A stretch of DNA of 52,578 nucleotides from Candidatus Coproplasma stercoravium. Its GTDB lineage: Bacteria; Bacillota; Clostridia; Christensenellales; Borkfalkiaceae. Location of the stretch: assembly GCA_018713165.1 (NCBI GenBank), contig DVFR01000048.1, positions 1-52,578 on the forward strand. Direction: 5' to 3'. This document shows positions 33,020 through 41,292 of the stretch, piece by piece. How positions within the stretch are numbered: the first letter of the stretch is position 1; every line of letters begins with the position of its first letter. Under the pieces are notes generated by a model that did not search any database, had not been told where the DNA came from, and saw only the letters and a list, made by a program, of their open reading frames with translations. Both the position numbers and the translations under genes were made by a program.

Positions 33020-33370
33020 TTACATTGAATATATCGCAATAATATTTTTATTTATATTAAGCGCCGTGGAAACGGCGTTCAATATATCGTTTCTTACCAC
33101 TATCCGGTCGGCGCCGTCGCAAACGATGACCACTCCGGCGATAACCCCTTCCTCCTCGGTGACCATAACCTCAACCGTCCCCACCCCGTCCATGCTCTCC
33201 AAAAGCGCGGTAAGACGAAGCTCGGTGTCGGACTTTGCAGCGTCGGAGAAAGCGCCCGTACTTTCGCTGCCGCCGAAAAACAGAAACACCGCAAGAATTA
33301 AAAGCGCGATTAAAAGGACGACCAGAATTATCTTTTTCTTTTCTTTGAACCATTCGCTAAGCGCTTTCAT
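33020..33370 (-). CDS. spoIIIAG: Stage III sporulation protein AG
   Basis: A 116-residue version of SpoIIIAG, which forms a large ring in the channel complex. It has a short basic N-terminus, one membrane helix (residues 13-33), and a ring-building-motif domain (TELRLTALLESMDGVGTVEV to the end). It is much shorter than the Bacillus protein (about 230), mainly because the middle insertion is absent. It overlaps spoIIIAF by 14 bp. Confidence 0.9.
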   Translation of the reverse strand: MKALSEWFKEKKKIILVVLLIALLILAVFLFFGGSESTGAFSDAAKSDTELRLTALLESMDGVGTVEVMVTEEEGVIAGVVIVCDGADRIVVRNDILNAVSTALNINKNIIAIYSM

Positions 33371-33785
33371 ATACAGTTATATTTATATAGTCGGCTTTCT
33401 CCAAATATTCATAAATTTTATCCGCCAAATCGCCATACGACCCGATAAGACAAACTTCCACGCTTTTCGCATAAAATCCATCGTCGCCGTAGGCTATCTC
33501 GACCGTGCAGTCAGACTGCGCGGAGAACTCCTCCTTTATGCACTCCTCGAGCGCGGCGCTCTGGTTTTCGGAGTATACATTACAGATGTATTCGTAATCC
33601 ACCATATCGTCGAACTGTTCGTCTGAAATTGAGAACAGGTTGGCGAGCGGCGATATAAGAATGCCGATGCACACTATCCGGAGGACGAACGTTATCGTTT
33701 TATTGAGTTTTCCCTGCGGTATGATGAACGATACCACGACGGAGAGAAACACCGCGCCGCAGGCGGTAACCAGATATGCCGTCAT
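33357..33785 (-). CDS. spoIIIAF: Stage III sporulation protein AF
   Basis: A 142-residue protein with two N-terminal membrane helices (about 5-24 and 32-51) joined by a short loop, then a soluble C-terminal alpha/beta domain of the ring-building type. This topology and the position between AE and AG identify it. It overlaps spoIIIAE by 4 bp and spoIIIAG by 14 bp. It is a component of the mother-cell channel complex. Confidence 0.9.
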   Translation of the reverse strand: MTAYLVTACGAVFLSVVVSFIIPQGKLNKTITFVLRIVCIGILISPLANLFSISDEQFDDMVDYEYICNVYSENQSAALEECIKEEFSAQSDCTVEIAYGDDGFYAKSVEVCLIGSYGDLADKIYEYLEKADYINITVYESA

Positions 33786-34984
33786 ATAAAACTGTTCGCC
33801 GAATTAATCATCAGCATTATTACGAGAAGATACATAAAACCTACGGTTAAAAGCCCAGCGATGAAATACTCGGTGTCGGAAGACAGGTCGGAAAAGAGCG
33901 AATAGAGCTCGTTTTCCCCCGCCGCCTGAACGATTGCGCCCACAACCTTTAACAGAATGGAAAAGGCGATGAGGAGAATCAGCGGCGAGGCAATCTGCAT
34001 TATGAGAAGTACTATGCCGCACACACCGACGGAATTTTTTATCAGCAGCCCCGCCGCAGTGAGGAGGTCGAACCCTCCCGATAAAAATCCACCTACAATC
34101 GGCACTGAGTTGCCTATTATGTATTTTGTCGCCTTGAATATCACTCCGTCGAAGAGCGAAGTCGCCGAACTCTGCACGGTTAAAAATACGCTGAACACCG
34201 TTACCGTAATGCCGAGCGTCCACTTCATTATGCTCTTTAACAGCTTGGATATCCCCGTGAAGGAAATCTGCGGGTTTATCTTCGACATAAAGTTGAGCAC
34301 CGCCGCCGCTATCGCCGCAGGGAATATGAAACCGTTTATTATTTCCACCGCCCCGCCCGAAAGAAATACCGCCGAGGGCTGGTAAATTGCCGCCGAGCCC
34401 GTCCCGCCCGTAAGCACGGTTAAAGTCACGAGCAGGGGCGTTATGATTTCCATCTGCTTCTGCAGTGCCGTTACGCTATTTATACATTCCCCCACGACCT
34501 CAACGAGCGCCGTGGACACGATTACCACAATCAGCGAATAGCAGGCAAGCTTTACGATGCGCGAAGTCGACTTTCCGAGCACGTTACCCTCCGCGCTCGA
34601 AAATATCGCGCACAAAAGGGCTATCGCCGCAACTTCGGCAAACGCAGGCAACAGAGATACTACGTCGGAAAACACAACTGAGAGAATTTCGGTTATATAA
34701 CTTCCGTAGTCGGTGCCTATATTGCCGTTTATCAGATAGCGTATAATCTCCCCGGCATTGTCGCCGAAATTAAAGAGATAGCTGTCGGAATTTTCGTCGA
34801 GATATTTCTGCAACTGGGAAAGGTCGAGCCCGCCGAGCACTTCCTCGATATTCTGCGCGAGCTCCTGCTCCCCGTCGCTCTCCTCGGCGGCCGCGCTGAG
34901 CGCGGGCAGCCCGAACACTATGAGAAAAAAACAGACGACGGCAAAGACAACGGCGACTCTGCGCTTTGAAAAAGCAAATTTCAT
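33782..34984 (-). CDS. spoIIIAE: Stage III sporulation protein AE
   Basis: The largest membrane subunit of the SpoIIIA complex. The 400-residue protein has a signal-peptide-like N-terminus (about 9-32), a hydrophilic part, and then eight or so membrane helices. Typical segments are SKINPQISFTGISKLLKS, KYIIGNSVPIVGGFLSGGFD, and KNSVGVCGIVLL. ATG 34984 overlaps the AD stop (ATGA), so translation is coupled; a longer frame would reach into spoIIIAD. Confidence 0.93.
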   Translation of the reverse strand: MKFAFSKRRVAVVFAVVCFFLIVFGLPALSAAAEESDGEQELAQNIEEVLGGLDLSQLQKYLDENSDSYLFNFGDNAGEIIRYLINGNIGTDYGSYITEILSVVFSDVVSLLPAFAEVAAIALLCAIFSSAEGNVLGKSTSRIVKLACYSLIVVIVSTALVEVVGECINSVTALQKQMEIITPLLVTLTVLTGGTGSAAIYQPSAVFLSGGAVEIINGFIFPAAIAAAVLNFMSKINPQISFTGISKLLKSIMKWTLGITVTVFSVFLTVQSSATSLFDGVIFKATKYIIGNSVPIVGGFLSGGFDLLTAAGLLIKNSVGVCGIVLLIMQIASPLILLIAFSILLKVVGAIVQAAGENELYSLFSDLSSDTEYFIAGLLTVGFMYLLVIMLMINSANSFI

Positions 34985-35373
34985 ACAAGACCTATGAGCG
35001 ACATGATGACGTCGTACAGACTTTTGAGTATCGGAACCGATACGAGGAAGATTACAATCCTTCCGCACATTATGAGCTTGTCCGCAAGGCTTTCAAATCC
35101 CAAATCTTTTACCGACGCCGCCGTCAGCTCGACGATATAGCCTATGCCGATGATTTTAAAAATAACCCGAATAACCGAATTGCTTATCCCCGTCTGCTCG
35201 GAAAATTCGCGCAGCAGCTCGAAGCTCTGCGAAACGTAGTCGAACGCATACAAAATCATCAGAACTCCGCCCGCCGCAATGCACAGCGGCGTGAGTTCAG
35301 ACTTATGTGCTTTTAAAATAAGCGCGCTCACCGCAGTTACAGCGGCAATGGCGCATAACCTGAGAATTACCAT
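34981..35373 (-). CDS. spoIIIAD: Stage III sporulation protein AD
   Basis: A 130-residue membrane protein with four hydrophobic segments and the conserved FKIIGIGYIVELTAASVKD stretch near the middle. This length and sequence are typical of SpoIIIAD. It overlaps spoIIIAC by one base (TGATG) and spoIIIAE by four. It belongs to the export-like inner-membrane part of the channel. Confidence 0.94.
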   Translation of the reverse strand: MVILRLCAIAAVTAVSALILKAHKSELTPLCIAAGGVLMILYAFDYVSQSFELLREFSEQTGISNSVIRVIFKIIGIGYIVELTAASVKDLGFESLADKLIMCGRIVIFLVSVPILKSLYDVIMSLIGLV

Positions 35374-35570
35374 CAGAACAGATTAAACAGCTCGCGAACC
35401 TGCTCGAACAGGTCGGCAATCATCGATATCACCGCGGCGAGTACAATTATCAGCCCGACGAGGCTGACAATAGTGGCAATGTCGTCCCTGTCAGACTTTT
35501 TGAGCACCTGACAGATTATCGTCACGATTATGCCTACCGCGGCTATTTTAAAGATTATGCTAATATCCAT
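35373..35570 (-). CDS. spoIIIAC: Stage III sporulation protein AC
   Basis: A 65-residue protein with two membrane helices (about 4-22 and 35-54) around KKSDRDDIATIV. It matches SpoIIIAC in size and layout. It directly abuts the spoIIIAB stop and shares one base with spoIIIAD. Confidence 0.93.
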   Translation of the reverse strand: MDISIIFKIAAVGIIVTIICQVLKKSDRDDIATIVSLVGLIIVLAAVISMIADLFEQVRELFNLF

Positions 35571-35996
35571 TTACGCAAGAAGAACGGCAATCAGCACGCC
35601 GAGCATTAAAAAAATTTTGACGTACAGAGAGCTGTATTTTTTATAATCGGCAAAACTTTCATCCTTGTGTTTCTTGATATAAGCTTTGCGCTCGTTGAGA
35701 TAGTCAATCTGCGAGGACGCGTCGGTGGAGCCGAGGTTTGAGGCATAATTTTTTAAAAATTTGCCGTCGGCGCCCTTTAAAACGGGCTTACCCGCCAGAA
35801 CTTCGCCCATATATTTAAACCCGCCGCACAACGATTTCATGTCTTCCCTTCCGAATTTTAAATTCAAAAGCAACAGCTCGTTATATTCGTACAGTTCCGA
35901 ATATACCGCCGCCCTCTTCTTTTTTTCCGCCGAAAGCAGAACGCCCGCAAACGTCGTCAGCACGATTATCGCTATAAGGATTAAAACTTTTATCAT
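35571..35996 (-). CDS. spoIIIAB: Stage III sporulation protein AB
   Basis: A 141-residue protein with membrane helices at both ends (about 1-22 and 122-141) and a helical middle, similar to type II/IV secretion membrane subunits. The usual Bacillus length is about 170. The first 116 bp overlap the end of spoIIIAA in another frame, a very long overlap for this operon. No ribosome-binding site is visible, so expression probably depends on translation of spoIIIAA. Confidence 0.88.
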   Translation of the reverse strand: MIKVLILIAIIVLTTFAGVLLSAEKKKRAAVYSELYEYNELLLLNLKFGREDMKSLCGGFKYMGEVLAGKPVLKGADGKFLKNYASNLGSTDASSQIDYLNERKAYIKKHKDESFADYKKYSSLYVKIFLMLGVLIAVLLA

Positions 35997-36825
35997 AGAT
36001 TTCAGGTTTTAAGTTAATGCCGTTGAGTTTTACGTACCGGTCGAACGGCAACGTCTGCAAATATGCGCGTTCGCACACGTGCGACGAGGCTAATACGTCT
36101 ATCCCGCAGTCGCGCGCGAACTTCACCGCCGCGCAGTCGCTCTCCCCGTACAGCTCGTCCGTAACGATGAGTTCGGGTTTCATTGCCCTTATCGCGCTCT
36201 TTACCGACGGAAGCTTGTCGCAGCTTTTAACGATATCCACCGTTTCTCCCAAATCGTAGCTTTCCCCCGCACCGCCTATCTCGTTACGCGCGTCGAGCAC
36301 CAGCACGTTTATTCTGTATTCGCGCGAAATGCGCGCCGTCAAATCGCGGAGCATGGTCGTCTTGCCGCACCCGGGGCGGGAAAAGAGCAGAACGCTGGTT
36401 ATTCCGTCTTTGAACAGCGCCGAATACACGGCGTTTGAACAGCCCTCCGCCCTGTGCGGTATCCTGATATTGAGCGAAGTCGCGCGGGCGATGGTCTTAA
36501 CGTCCCCGTTTTCCGTGACGTACTCGCCGGCAACGCCTATGCGCACCCCTCCGCCCACCGTTATAAAACCCTGTTTGAGCTCCTCGGCATAGCTGTAAAC
36601 GCAGCCGCTCATGGCCTTAAAAAGTATGTCCGCAACGTCGCCGCATAAAATTGCGCCGTTGCGCCTCTCGGTCACTCCGCCTGCGCCTAAATATTTATAT
36701 TCGCCGCGGTACTCGATAATTACAGGCTGTCCCCTTCTCAATCTTATTTCTGTAAGGTAGTTTAAATTGAGATTGTTTACCGCGGCAAGTATTCCGCCCG
36801 GCAGAAAAGTGAGTTCCATAATCAT
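35881..36825 (-). CDS. spoIIIAA: Stage III sporulation protein AA (ATPase)
   Basis: The cytoplasmic ATPase of the mother-cell-to-forespore channel, related to secretion ATPases. The 314-residue protein has the Walker A loop SRPGCGKTT (about 149-157), Walker B PELIVTDELY, and conserved SGCVYSYAEELKQGFITVGG (about 73-92). The last 38 codons overlap spoIIIAB and read as Gly- and charge-rich, unlike a conserved domain. Either ATG 36825 or ATG 36819 can start it, and neither has a clear ribosome-binding site. It heads the operon; in Bacillus sigma-E drives it, but I could not fix such a promoter here. Confidence 0.93.
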   Translation of the reverse strand: MIMELTFLPGGILAAVNNLNLNYLTEIRLRRGQPVIIEYRGEYKYLGAGGVTERRNGAILCGDVADILFKAMSGCVYSYAEELKQGFITVGGGVRIGVAGEYVTENGDVKTIARATSLNIRIPHRAEGCSNAVYSALFKDGITSVLLFSRPGCGKTTMLRDLTARISREYRINVLVLDARNEIGGAGESYDLGETVDIVKSCDKLPSVKSAIRAMKPELIVTDELYGESDCAAVKFARDCGIDVLASSHVCERAYLQTLPFDRYVKLNGINLKPEIYDKSFNPYSDNRADDVCGRSAFGGKKEEGGGIFGTVRI

Positions 36826-36892
36826 AATTTATTAATGAAAGCATAAAAAAAGAACGGCAAGTCACGCCGCGCCAAAAATTTTTACAAAAGAA

Positions 36893-36921
36893 GCCGCGCG
36901 CCGGAACTTCCGGCGCGCGGC
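36893..36921 (-). terminator. Terminator of htpG
   Basis: A perfect 12-bp stem (36893-36904 with 36910-36921), 5-nt loop, followed leftward by TTCTTTTG, 18 bp after the htpG stop. Confidence 0.8.
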
Positions 36922-36939
36922 AAATTTTAAAGCTAAATG

Positions 36940-38796
36940 TTATTTTACGAAATCCCCGAGCATTTTGAGGTCGTTTTCGATGAGTTTGTTCTGTTCGTCG
37001 TTATCGAGCTTTTTATAGGAGAGCAGTGCAAGAAGATAAATCTGGTAAGCGGCAAATTTCTGCTTTTCCTCGTCGGCGTCCTTTAACTTTTCAACGACGG
37101 GGTTGGCAAGGTTTACCACGAGCGTCTTTGCGGGCTCTCCTTCCGACATGCCGTAAATCTGACCCATCTCGGAATAGCGGCGCATTATCTCGTCCACGTT
37201 TATCACAGCGGGTATCGAGCGGTTTTTGAGCCTTTCGGTTTTTATCGTGAGCTTTTCGTCGCCGATTGCCTGCTTGAATATATCTGCAATCACGCTGTCC
37301 TCGGCGGCGCCTTCTTCGCGCAGAGCGCCGTCGACATCGGCGTCGATGCGTGCAAATTTAACTTTGTCGGGCATCTTATATTCGAGGAACGTTATAAAGT
37401 GCGGGTCGATATACGAATTGTCGCATACCATGGCGTTGAGCCCCGCCTCTTTGAACATTCTTATATACTGCGCCTGGCGGAGTTCGTCGGAAACATAGTA
37501 GACGGTTTTAATTTCAGGCTTCTTTCCCTCTTCTTTCTTATCAGCGTTCCCGCCGCCTTCCGCCGTTTCGCCGCTTTCTGCATTTTCGTGCTCGCCTATA
37601 TATTCGTTGAGGCTGCGGTATTTGCCGTCGAGGTCTTTATAGATTATTATATCCTTGACTTTATCATAGAAATCGTTGTCCTTTATGCAGCCGAATTTGA
37701 TAAAGTTTGCAATGTCGTTCCAGCACTCCTCGTATTTGGGTCTGTCGTTTTTGAAGAGCGATATGAGCTTATCGGCAACCTTTTTGGTTATGTGCTTGGA
37801 TATCTTCTGCACTTCCCTGTCGTTCTGCAAAAAGCTGCGGGAAACGTTGAGAGGAATGTCGGGGCAGTCGATGACGCCGTTTAAGAGCATGAGGAACTCG
37901 GGAATGACTTCCTTTATGTTATCGGCAATGAACACCTGGTTGCAGTAGAGCTTTACCATGCCGCGCTCAAGCTCGAGCTTGTTGCGCGTTTTGGGGAAAT
38001 AGAGTATACCTTTGAGTCTGAAAGGATAGTCCATGTTGAGGTGCACCCAGAAGAGCGGCTCGTTGAAATCCATGAACGTATCCGTGTAGAACTTTTTATA
38101 CTCCTCGTCGGTGCAATCCTTGGGATTCTTCGTATAAAGCGGCGCCGTATCGTTAAGGGGCTTATCGTTGCCGTCGCCCTTATAGGAAAGGTAAATATTG
38201 TAGGGCATGAACGAGCAGTACTTTCTTATCAGGGTGCGGATAACGCTCTCGTCGAGGAACTCCTTCTCCCCGTCGGAAATATGCATTACGATTTTCGTGC
38301 CGCGCCCCTCTTTGCCGCACTCCTCAATCGAATAGGTCGAGTTGCCGTCGGACTCCCAGTGCACGGCAGGTTCGCCCTTATACGACTTGGTGAAAATTTC
38401 GACGTTCTCCGAAACCATATACGCCGAATAGAAGCCGAGACCGAAGTGACCGATAATGCCGTCGCCGCCCGCCTTTTCATATTTGGAAAGGAAGTCGGAA
38501 GCGCCGGAGAATGCAATCTGGGTGATGTAGTTCTCCACCTCATCCTCAGTCATGCCTATGCCGTTATCTTCGACGGTGAGCGTTTTGGCGTCTTTATCGA
38601 CGGAAATTTTTACGCACAGCTCCGAGCCGTCGTCGTTAGCCTCGCCCATGTCGACGAGCTTTTTGAATTTTGTTATGGCATCGATGCCGTTGGCGACAAT
38701 CTCCCTGAGGAAAATATCCTTATCGGAGTAGAGCCACTTTTTTATAATCGGCATCATGTTTTCGCTTGAAATCTTTATGTTGCCTTCTCTTTTCAT
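36940..38796 (-). CDS. htpG: Molecular chaperone HtpG (Hsp90)
   Basis: A 618-residue bacterial Hsp90. The GHKL ATP-binding domain has LREIVANGIDAITK (usual E-x-x-SNASDA; here Ala-Asn-Gly-Ile-Asp), VEDNGIGMT, and GHFGLGFYSAYMV. A middle domain with the catalytic Arg in NVSRSFLQ and a C-terminal dimerisation domain complete it. GGAGG precedes ATG 38796. The frame stays open for 65 more codons upstream, but those lie across a palindromic insert and lack family sequence. No CIRCE element is seen in front of it. Confidence 0.96.
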   Translation of the reverse strand: MKREGNIKISSENMMPIIKKWLYSDKDIFLREIVANGIDAITKFKKLVDMGEANDDGSELCVKISVDKDAKTLTVEDNGIGMTEDEVENYITQIAFSGASDFLSKYEKAGGDGIIGHFGLGFYSAYMVSENVEIFTKSYKGEPAVHWESDGNSTYSIEECGKEGRGTKIVMHISDGEKEFLDESVIRTLIRKYCSFMPYNIYLSYKGDGNDKPLNDTAPLYTKNPKDCTDEEYKKFYTDTFMDFNEPLFWVHLNMDYPFRLKGILYFPKTRNKLELERGMVKLYCNQVFIADNIKEVIPEFLMLLNGVIDCPDIPLNVSRSFLQNDREVQKISKHITKKVADKLISLFKNDRPKYEECWNDIANFIKFGCIKDNDFYDKVKDIIIYKDLDGKYRSLNEYIGEHENAESGETAEGGGNADKKEEGKKPEIKTVYYVSDELRQAQYIRMFKEAGLNAMVCDNSYIDPHFITFLEYKMPDKVKFARIDADVDGALREEGAAEDSVIADIFKQAIGDEKLTIKTERLKNRSIPAVINVDEIMRRYSEMGQIYGMSEGEPAKTLVVNLANPVVEKLKDADEEKQKFAAYQIYLLALLSYKKLDNDEQNKLIENDLKMLGDFVK

Positions 38797-38817
38797 ACAA
38801 AGAATACCTCCGTAACA

Positions 38818-38950
38818 TAACCAAGTCAAAGTAATCAGAATCAGCTCTTTAAGGGTGCGTAGCAATTTAAAAGGCGCAGATTGTATATAACGCAATATAC
38901 GCTGTAATACGCGCCTTTTAAATCCGGTTCGGCTTATTTTGACTTGGTTA
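38818..38950. repeat. Palindromic MITE-like element
   Basis: A 133-bp unit bounded by perfect 13-bp inverted repeats, TAACCAAGTCAAA (38818-38830) and its complement (38938-38950). A second perfect 13-bp pair, ATTTAAAAGGCGC (38865-38877) and 38911-38923, nests inside, and GTATAT/ATATAC lies at the centre. ACA flanks both ends (38815-38817 and 38951-38953) as a possible target duplication. It carries no gene. It could be a non-autonomous mobile element or a large leader hairpin of htpG. Confidence 0.65.
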
Positions 38951-38989
38951 ACATTTATTTTATAACCCTTACCGCTCCGCGCTAAACTC

Positions 38990-39037
38990 ATATTATTCCG
39001 ATAAAAGTTGTTTTTTCACAGTTTTTTATGTGAAAAA
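38990..39037 (-). promoter_or_regulatory. Putative htpG promoter with operator palindrome
   Basis: TAATAT at 38990-38995 is a possible -10 box. TTTTTCACA-N8-TGTGAAAAA (39012-39020 with 39029-39037) would overlap the -35 region. The -35 itself is weak, so activation or repression at the palindrome is plausible. No known regulator matches clearly. Confidence 0.4.
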
Positions 39038-39069
39038 TCATGCCGTCAGCCAGCATACGTTTCAGATAC

Positions 39070-39098
39070 AAAAAAGGCTCCGCATGTTGTGCGGAGCC
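39070..39098 (-). terminator. Terminator of ispH-S1
   Basis: GGCTCCGCA/TGCGGAGCC (39076-39084 with 39090-39098), 5-nt loop, followed leftward by T6, 14 bp after the stop. Confidence 0.92.
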
Positions 39099-39111
39099 GA
39101 AATAATTTTGA

Positions 39112-41292
39112 TTACTTGTTCTTCTTTGCGTTTGCAAGGATATCGGCAAGCGAAGTGGAAACGGAAGCGCCCTCGCTCCAGCTGCTCATTTCGCCGTCGT
39201 CCCTTCTGGGAGCCCTGCGCCTTGCAGGTCTCTCTTCGCCCTCTTCGCGGGGAGCACGGGGTTTGCGCTCTGCTTCGGGAAGAAGAGCCTTTATGGAGAG
39301 GTTCATCTTCTTAGCAGCGGTGTCGAGAGCCATAATCTTGGCGTCGACTTCGTCGCCGACATTGAGAACGCTTGCAGGAGTTTCGATTCTCTCGTGGCTT
39401 ATCTGGGATACGTGAACGAGACCGTCGATACCTTTTTCAACTTCAACGAATGCGCCGAAAGGAACAATCCTTACGACTTTGCCGTGTACAACGTCGCCTA
39501 CGGCATACTTTTCAGCCGCAAGGTCCCAAGGCTGGGGCTGAAGCTGCTTGTAGCCGATAGAAACTTTCTTGTTCTCTTTGTCTACTTTAAGAACGAGGAA
39601 GTTATAGGTTTTGCCGATTTCAAGAACGTCGGTTACGTTCTCGACGGGCGTCCACGACAGGTCGGAGATGTGCGCAAGGCAATCGAAACCGTTGACGGAA
39701 ACGAACGCGCCGAAAGAGGTTACCCTTTCAACCTTGCCTTCAACCGTATCGCCTGCATTTATCGAAGAGAAGAAAGCCTCTTCCTTTGCGGCTTTTGCAG
39801 CCTCGCGGGCGTCTCTCTCTTCCTGGAGAATAACGCGCTGGGAAGCGATTATTTCCTTTCTTCTCGAATCTTTCTTAATCTCGAGCGCGCGGAGCCTTAA
39901 AGTTTTGCCTTCGTACTTGGAAAGGTCTTTAACATATCCGGGGCGGATTTCCTTTGCGGGCACGAATACCTGATAGGTACCCATATTTGCGGTGAGGCCG
40001 CCTTTGTTGAAGCCCGTGCAGGTTACGGTGAATTCCTTGCCCGCGGCAATCTCTGCGCTCATAGCTTCTTCTTCCTGAAGAAGTTTTATCATCTTCTGGG
40101 AAAGCTTTAAAGAGGGACGGAGTTCAACGACGAGCAGTTCAATCTGTTCGCCGACCTTTCCCGCGTAGTCGGCTGCGTTGTATTCTCCGCAATCAAGTTC
40201 GTCTTTGGAAAGCAGAATTTCCGACTTGGAGAAAGGAAGCAGAATTTTAAGCCCCTCGTCCGTTGCTTCGGATATGGTGGCCTTTACTATCTGACCTTTC
40301 TTGAACTTCGACTCGCTGTCTATCTTGGCAACTACTGCGTCCATGGGGTTGGAGGAAACTTCCTCTTTTACCTCTTCGGTTACAGCCGCGGGCGCCTGAA
40401 CTTCAGCCGCTTCGGCTACAACTTTTTCTTCTTCGGCAGACTCGGTTGCCTTAACTTCTGTGCTAACTTCTTCCATCTTTAAAAGAACCTCCCGGGTTTG
40501 GGCATCCGGGGTTGATGCCCCTGAAACGATACCTACATTTAAAAAATTTTTTAATACGGAGTAGTCGAAATCCGTCGCGTTTGCAAGCCTGAAAACATGC
40601 GCGCATTTCTTTGAAGCGACCTCGAACAGCTTATTCGTATTGCTGCTGTTTAGTCCGCCGATTACGAGAACCGCATCGCACTTTTCTGCAATTTCTTCGG
40701 CTTCCGACTGACGTCCTATAGTAGTATAACAAATAGTTTTGAAAACGGCAACTGTTTTTTCACGCTGTTTTTTTATATTTTCTATTATTTTTTCAAATTT
40801 TTCAACCGAAAAGGTCGTTTGGGACACTACACAGACGTCTTTCCCCCCAAGGTCGGGCAGAGGACTTTCCACCGAGCTTATAACATGGGCCGAATTGCCG
40901 CACCATCCCTGCAAACCCACTACTTCGGGATGCGTGGGTTCGCCGATAATAATTATTTCCTTTCCGAGCGCATGTTGTTCGCGCACGATGTTCTGGGTTT
41001 TGCGCACGAATTCGCAGGTACAGTCGAGCACCTTGATTCCGCGCCTTTCGCACTCGCCGTAAAAGCTCTCGGGAACGCCGTGCGAACGGAAAATGACGGT
41101 TGCTCCGTCGGGAACTTCGCCGAGGCTGCCGACAGACTTTACGCCCCTCTTTTCGATGCTCTCTATAACTTCCTTGTTATGGATTATTTCGCCCAGAACA
41201 AAAGTATTGCGGCCGTCTGCGTGCATTGCCGCGTCGACCGCGCGGCGCACACCCCTGCAGAAGCCGCTGTTTTTTGCAAGTATTACGTTCAT
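39112..41292 (-). CDS. ispH: IspH fused to ribosomal-protein-S1-like domains
   Basis: A 726-residue fusion. Residues 1-275 are HMB-PP reductase (IspH), the iron-sulfur enzyme that makes IPP and DMAPP at the end of the MEP pathway. The cluster cysteines are Cys12 (GFCRGV), Cys93 (DCTCEFV) and Cys188 (TICYTT), and substrate histidines are His38, His71 and His121. After an acidic linker (about 276-330), four S1 RNA-binding domains follow, two near-canonical with SFGAFVSV and PFGAFVEV. The tail is Arg-rich. Such fusions are known in Clostridia. ATG 41292 directly abuts the plsC stop, indicating coupling. Confidence 0.95.
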   Translation of the reverse strand: MNVILAKNSGFCRGVRRAVDAAMHADGRNTFVLGEIIHNKEVIESIEKRGVKSVGSLGEVPDGATVIFRSHGVPESFYGECERRGIKVLDCTCEFVRKTQNIVREQHALGKEIIIIGEPTHPEVVGLQGWCGNSAHVISSVESPLPDLGGKDVCVVSQTTFSVEKFEKIIENIKKQREKTVAVFKTICYTTIGRQSEAEEIAEKCDAVLVIGGLNSSNTNKLFEVASKKCAHVFRLANATDFDYSVLKNFLNVGIVSGASTPDAQTREVLLKMEEVSTEVKATESAEEEKVVAEAAEVQAPAAVTEEVKEEVSSNPMDAVVAKIDSESKFKKGQIVKATISEATDEGLKILLPFSKSEILLSKDELDCGEYNAADYAGKVGEQIELLVVELRPSLKLSQKMIKLLQEEEAMSAEIAAGKEFTVTCTGFNKGGLTANMGTYQVFVPAKEIRPGYVKDLSKYEGKTLRLRALEIKKDSRRKEIIASQRVILQEERDAREAAKAAKEEAFFSSINAGDTVEGKVERVTSFGAFVSVNGFDCLAHISDLSWTPVENVTDVLEIGKTYNFLVLKVDKENKKVSIGYKQLQPQPWDLAAEKYAVGDVVHGKVVRIVPFGAFVEVEKGIDGLVHVSQISHERIETPASVLNVGDEVDAKIMALDTAAKKMNLSIKALLPEAERKPRAPREEGEERPARRRAPRRDDGEMSSWSEGASVSTSLADILANAKKNK

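Noticed and set aside
38819-38850. CtsR-type heat-shock operator from AAGTCAAA
   Set aside because: Only one half-site matches and it is part of the terminal inverted repeat of the insert.
38797-38991. A 65-residue N-terminal extension of HtpG
   Set aside because: It reads through the palindromic insert, lacks family similarity, and a strong GGAGG site supports ATG 38796.
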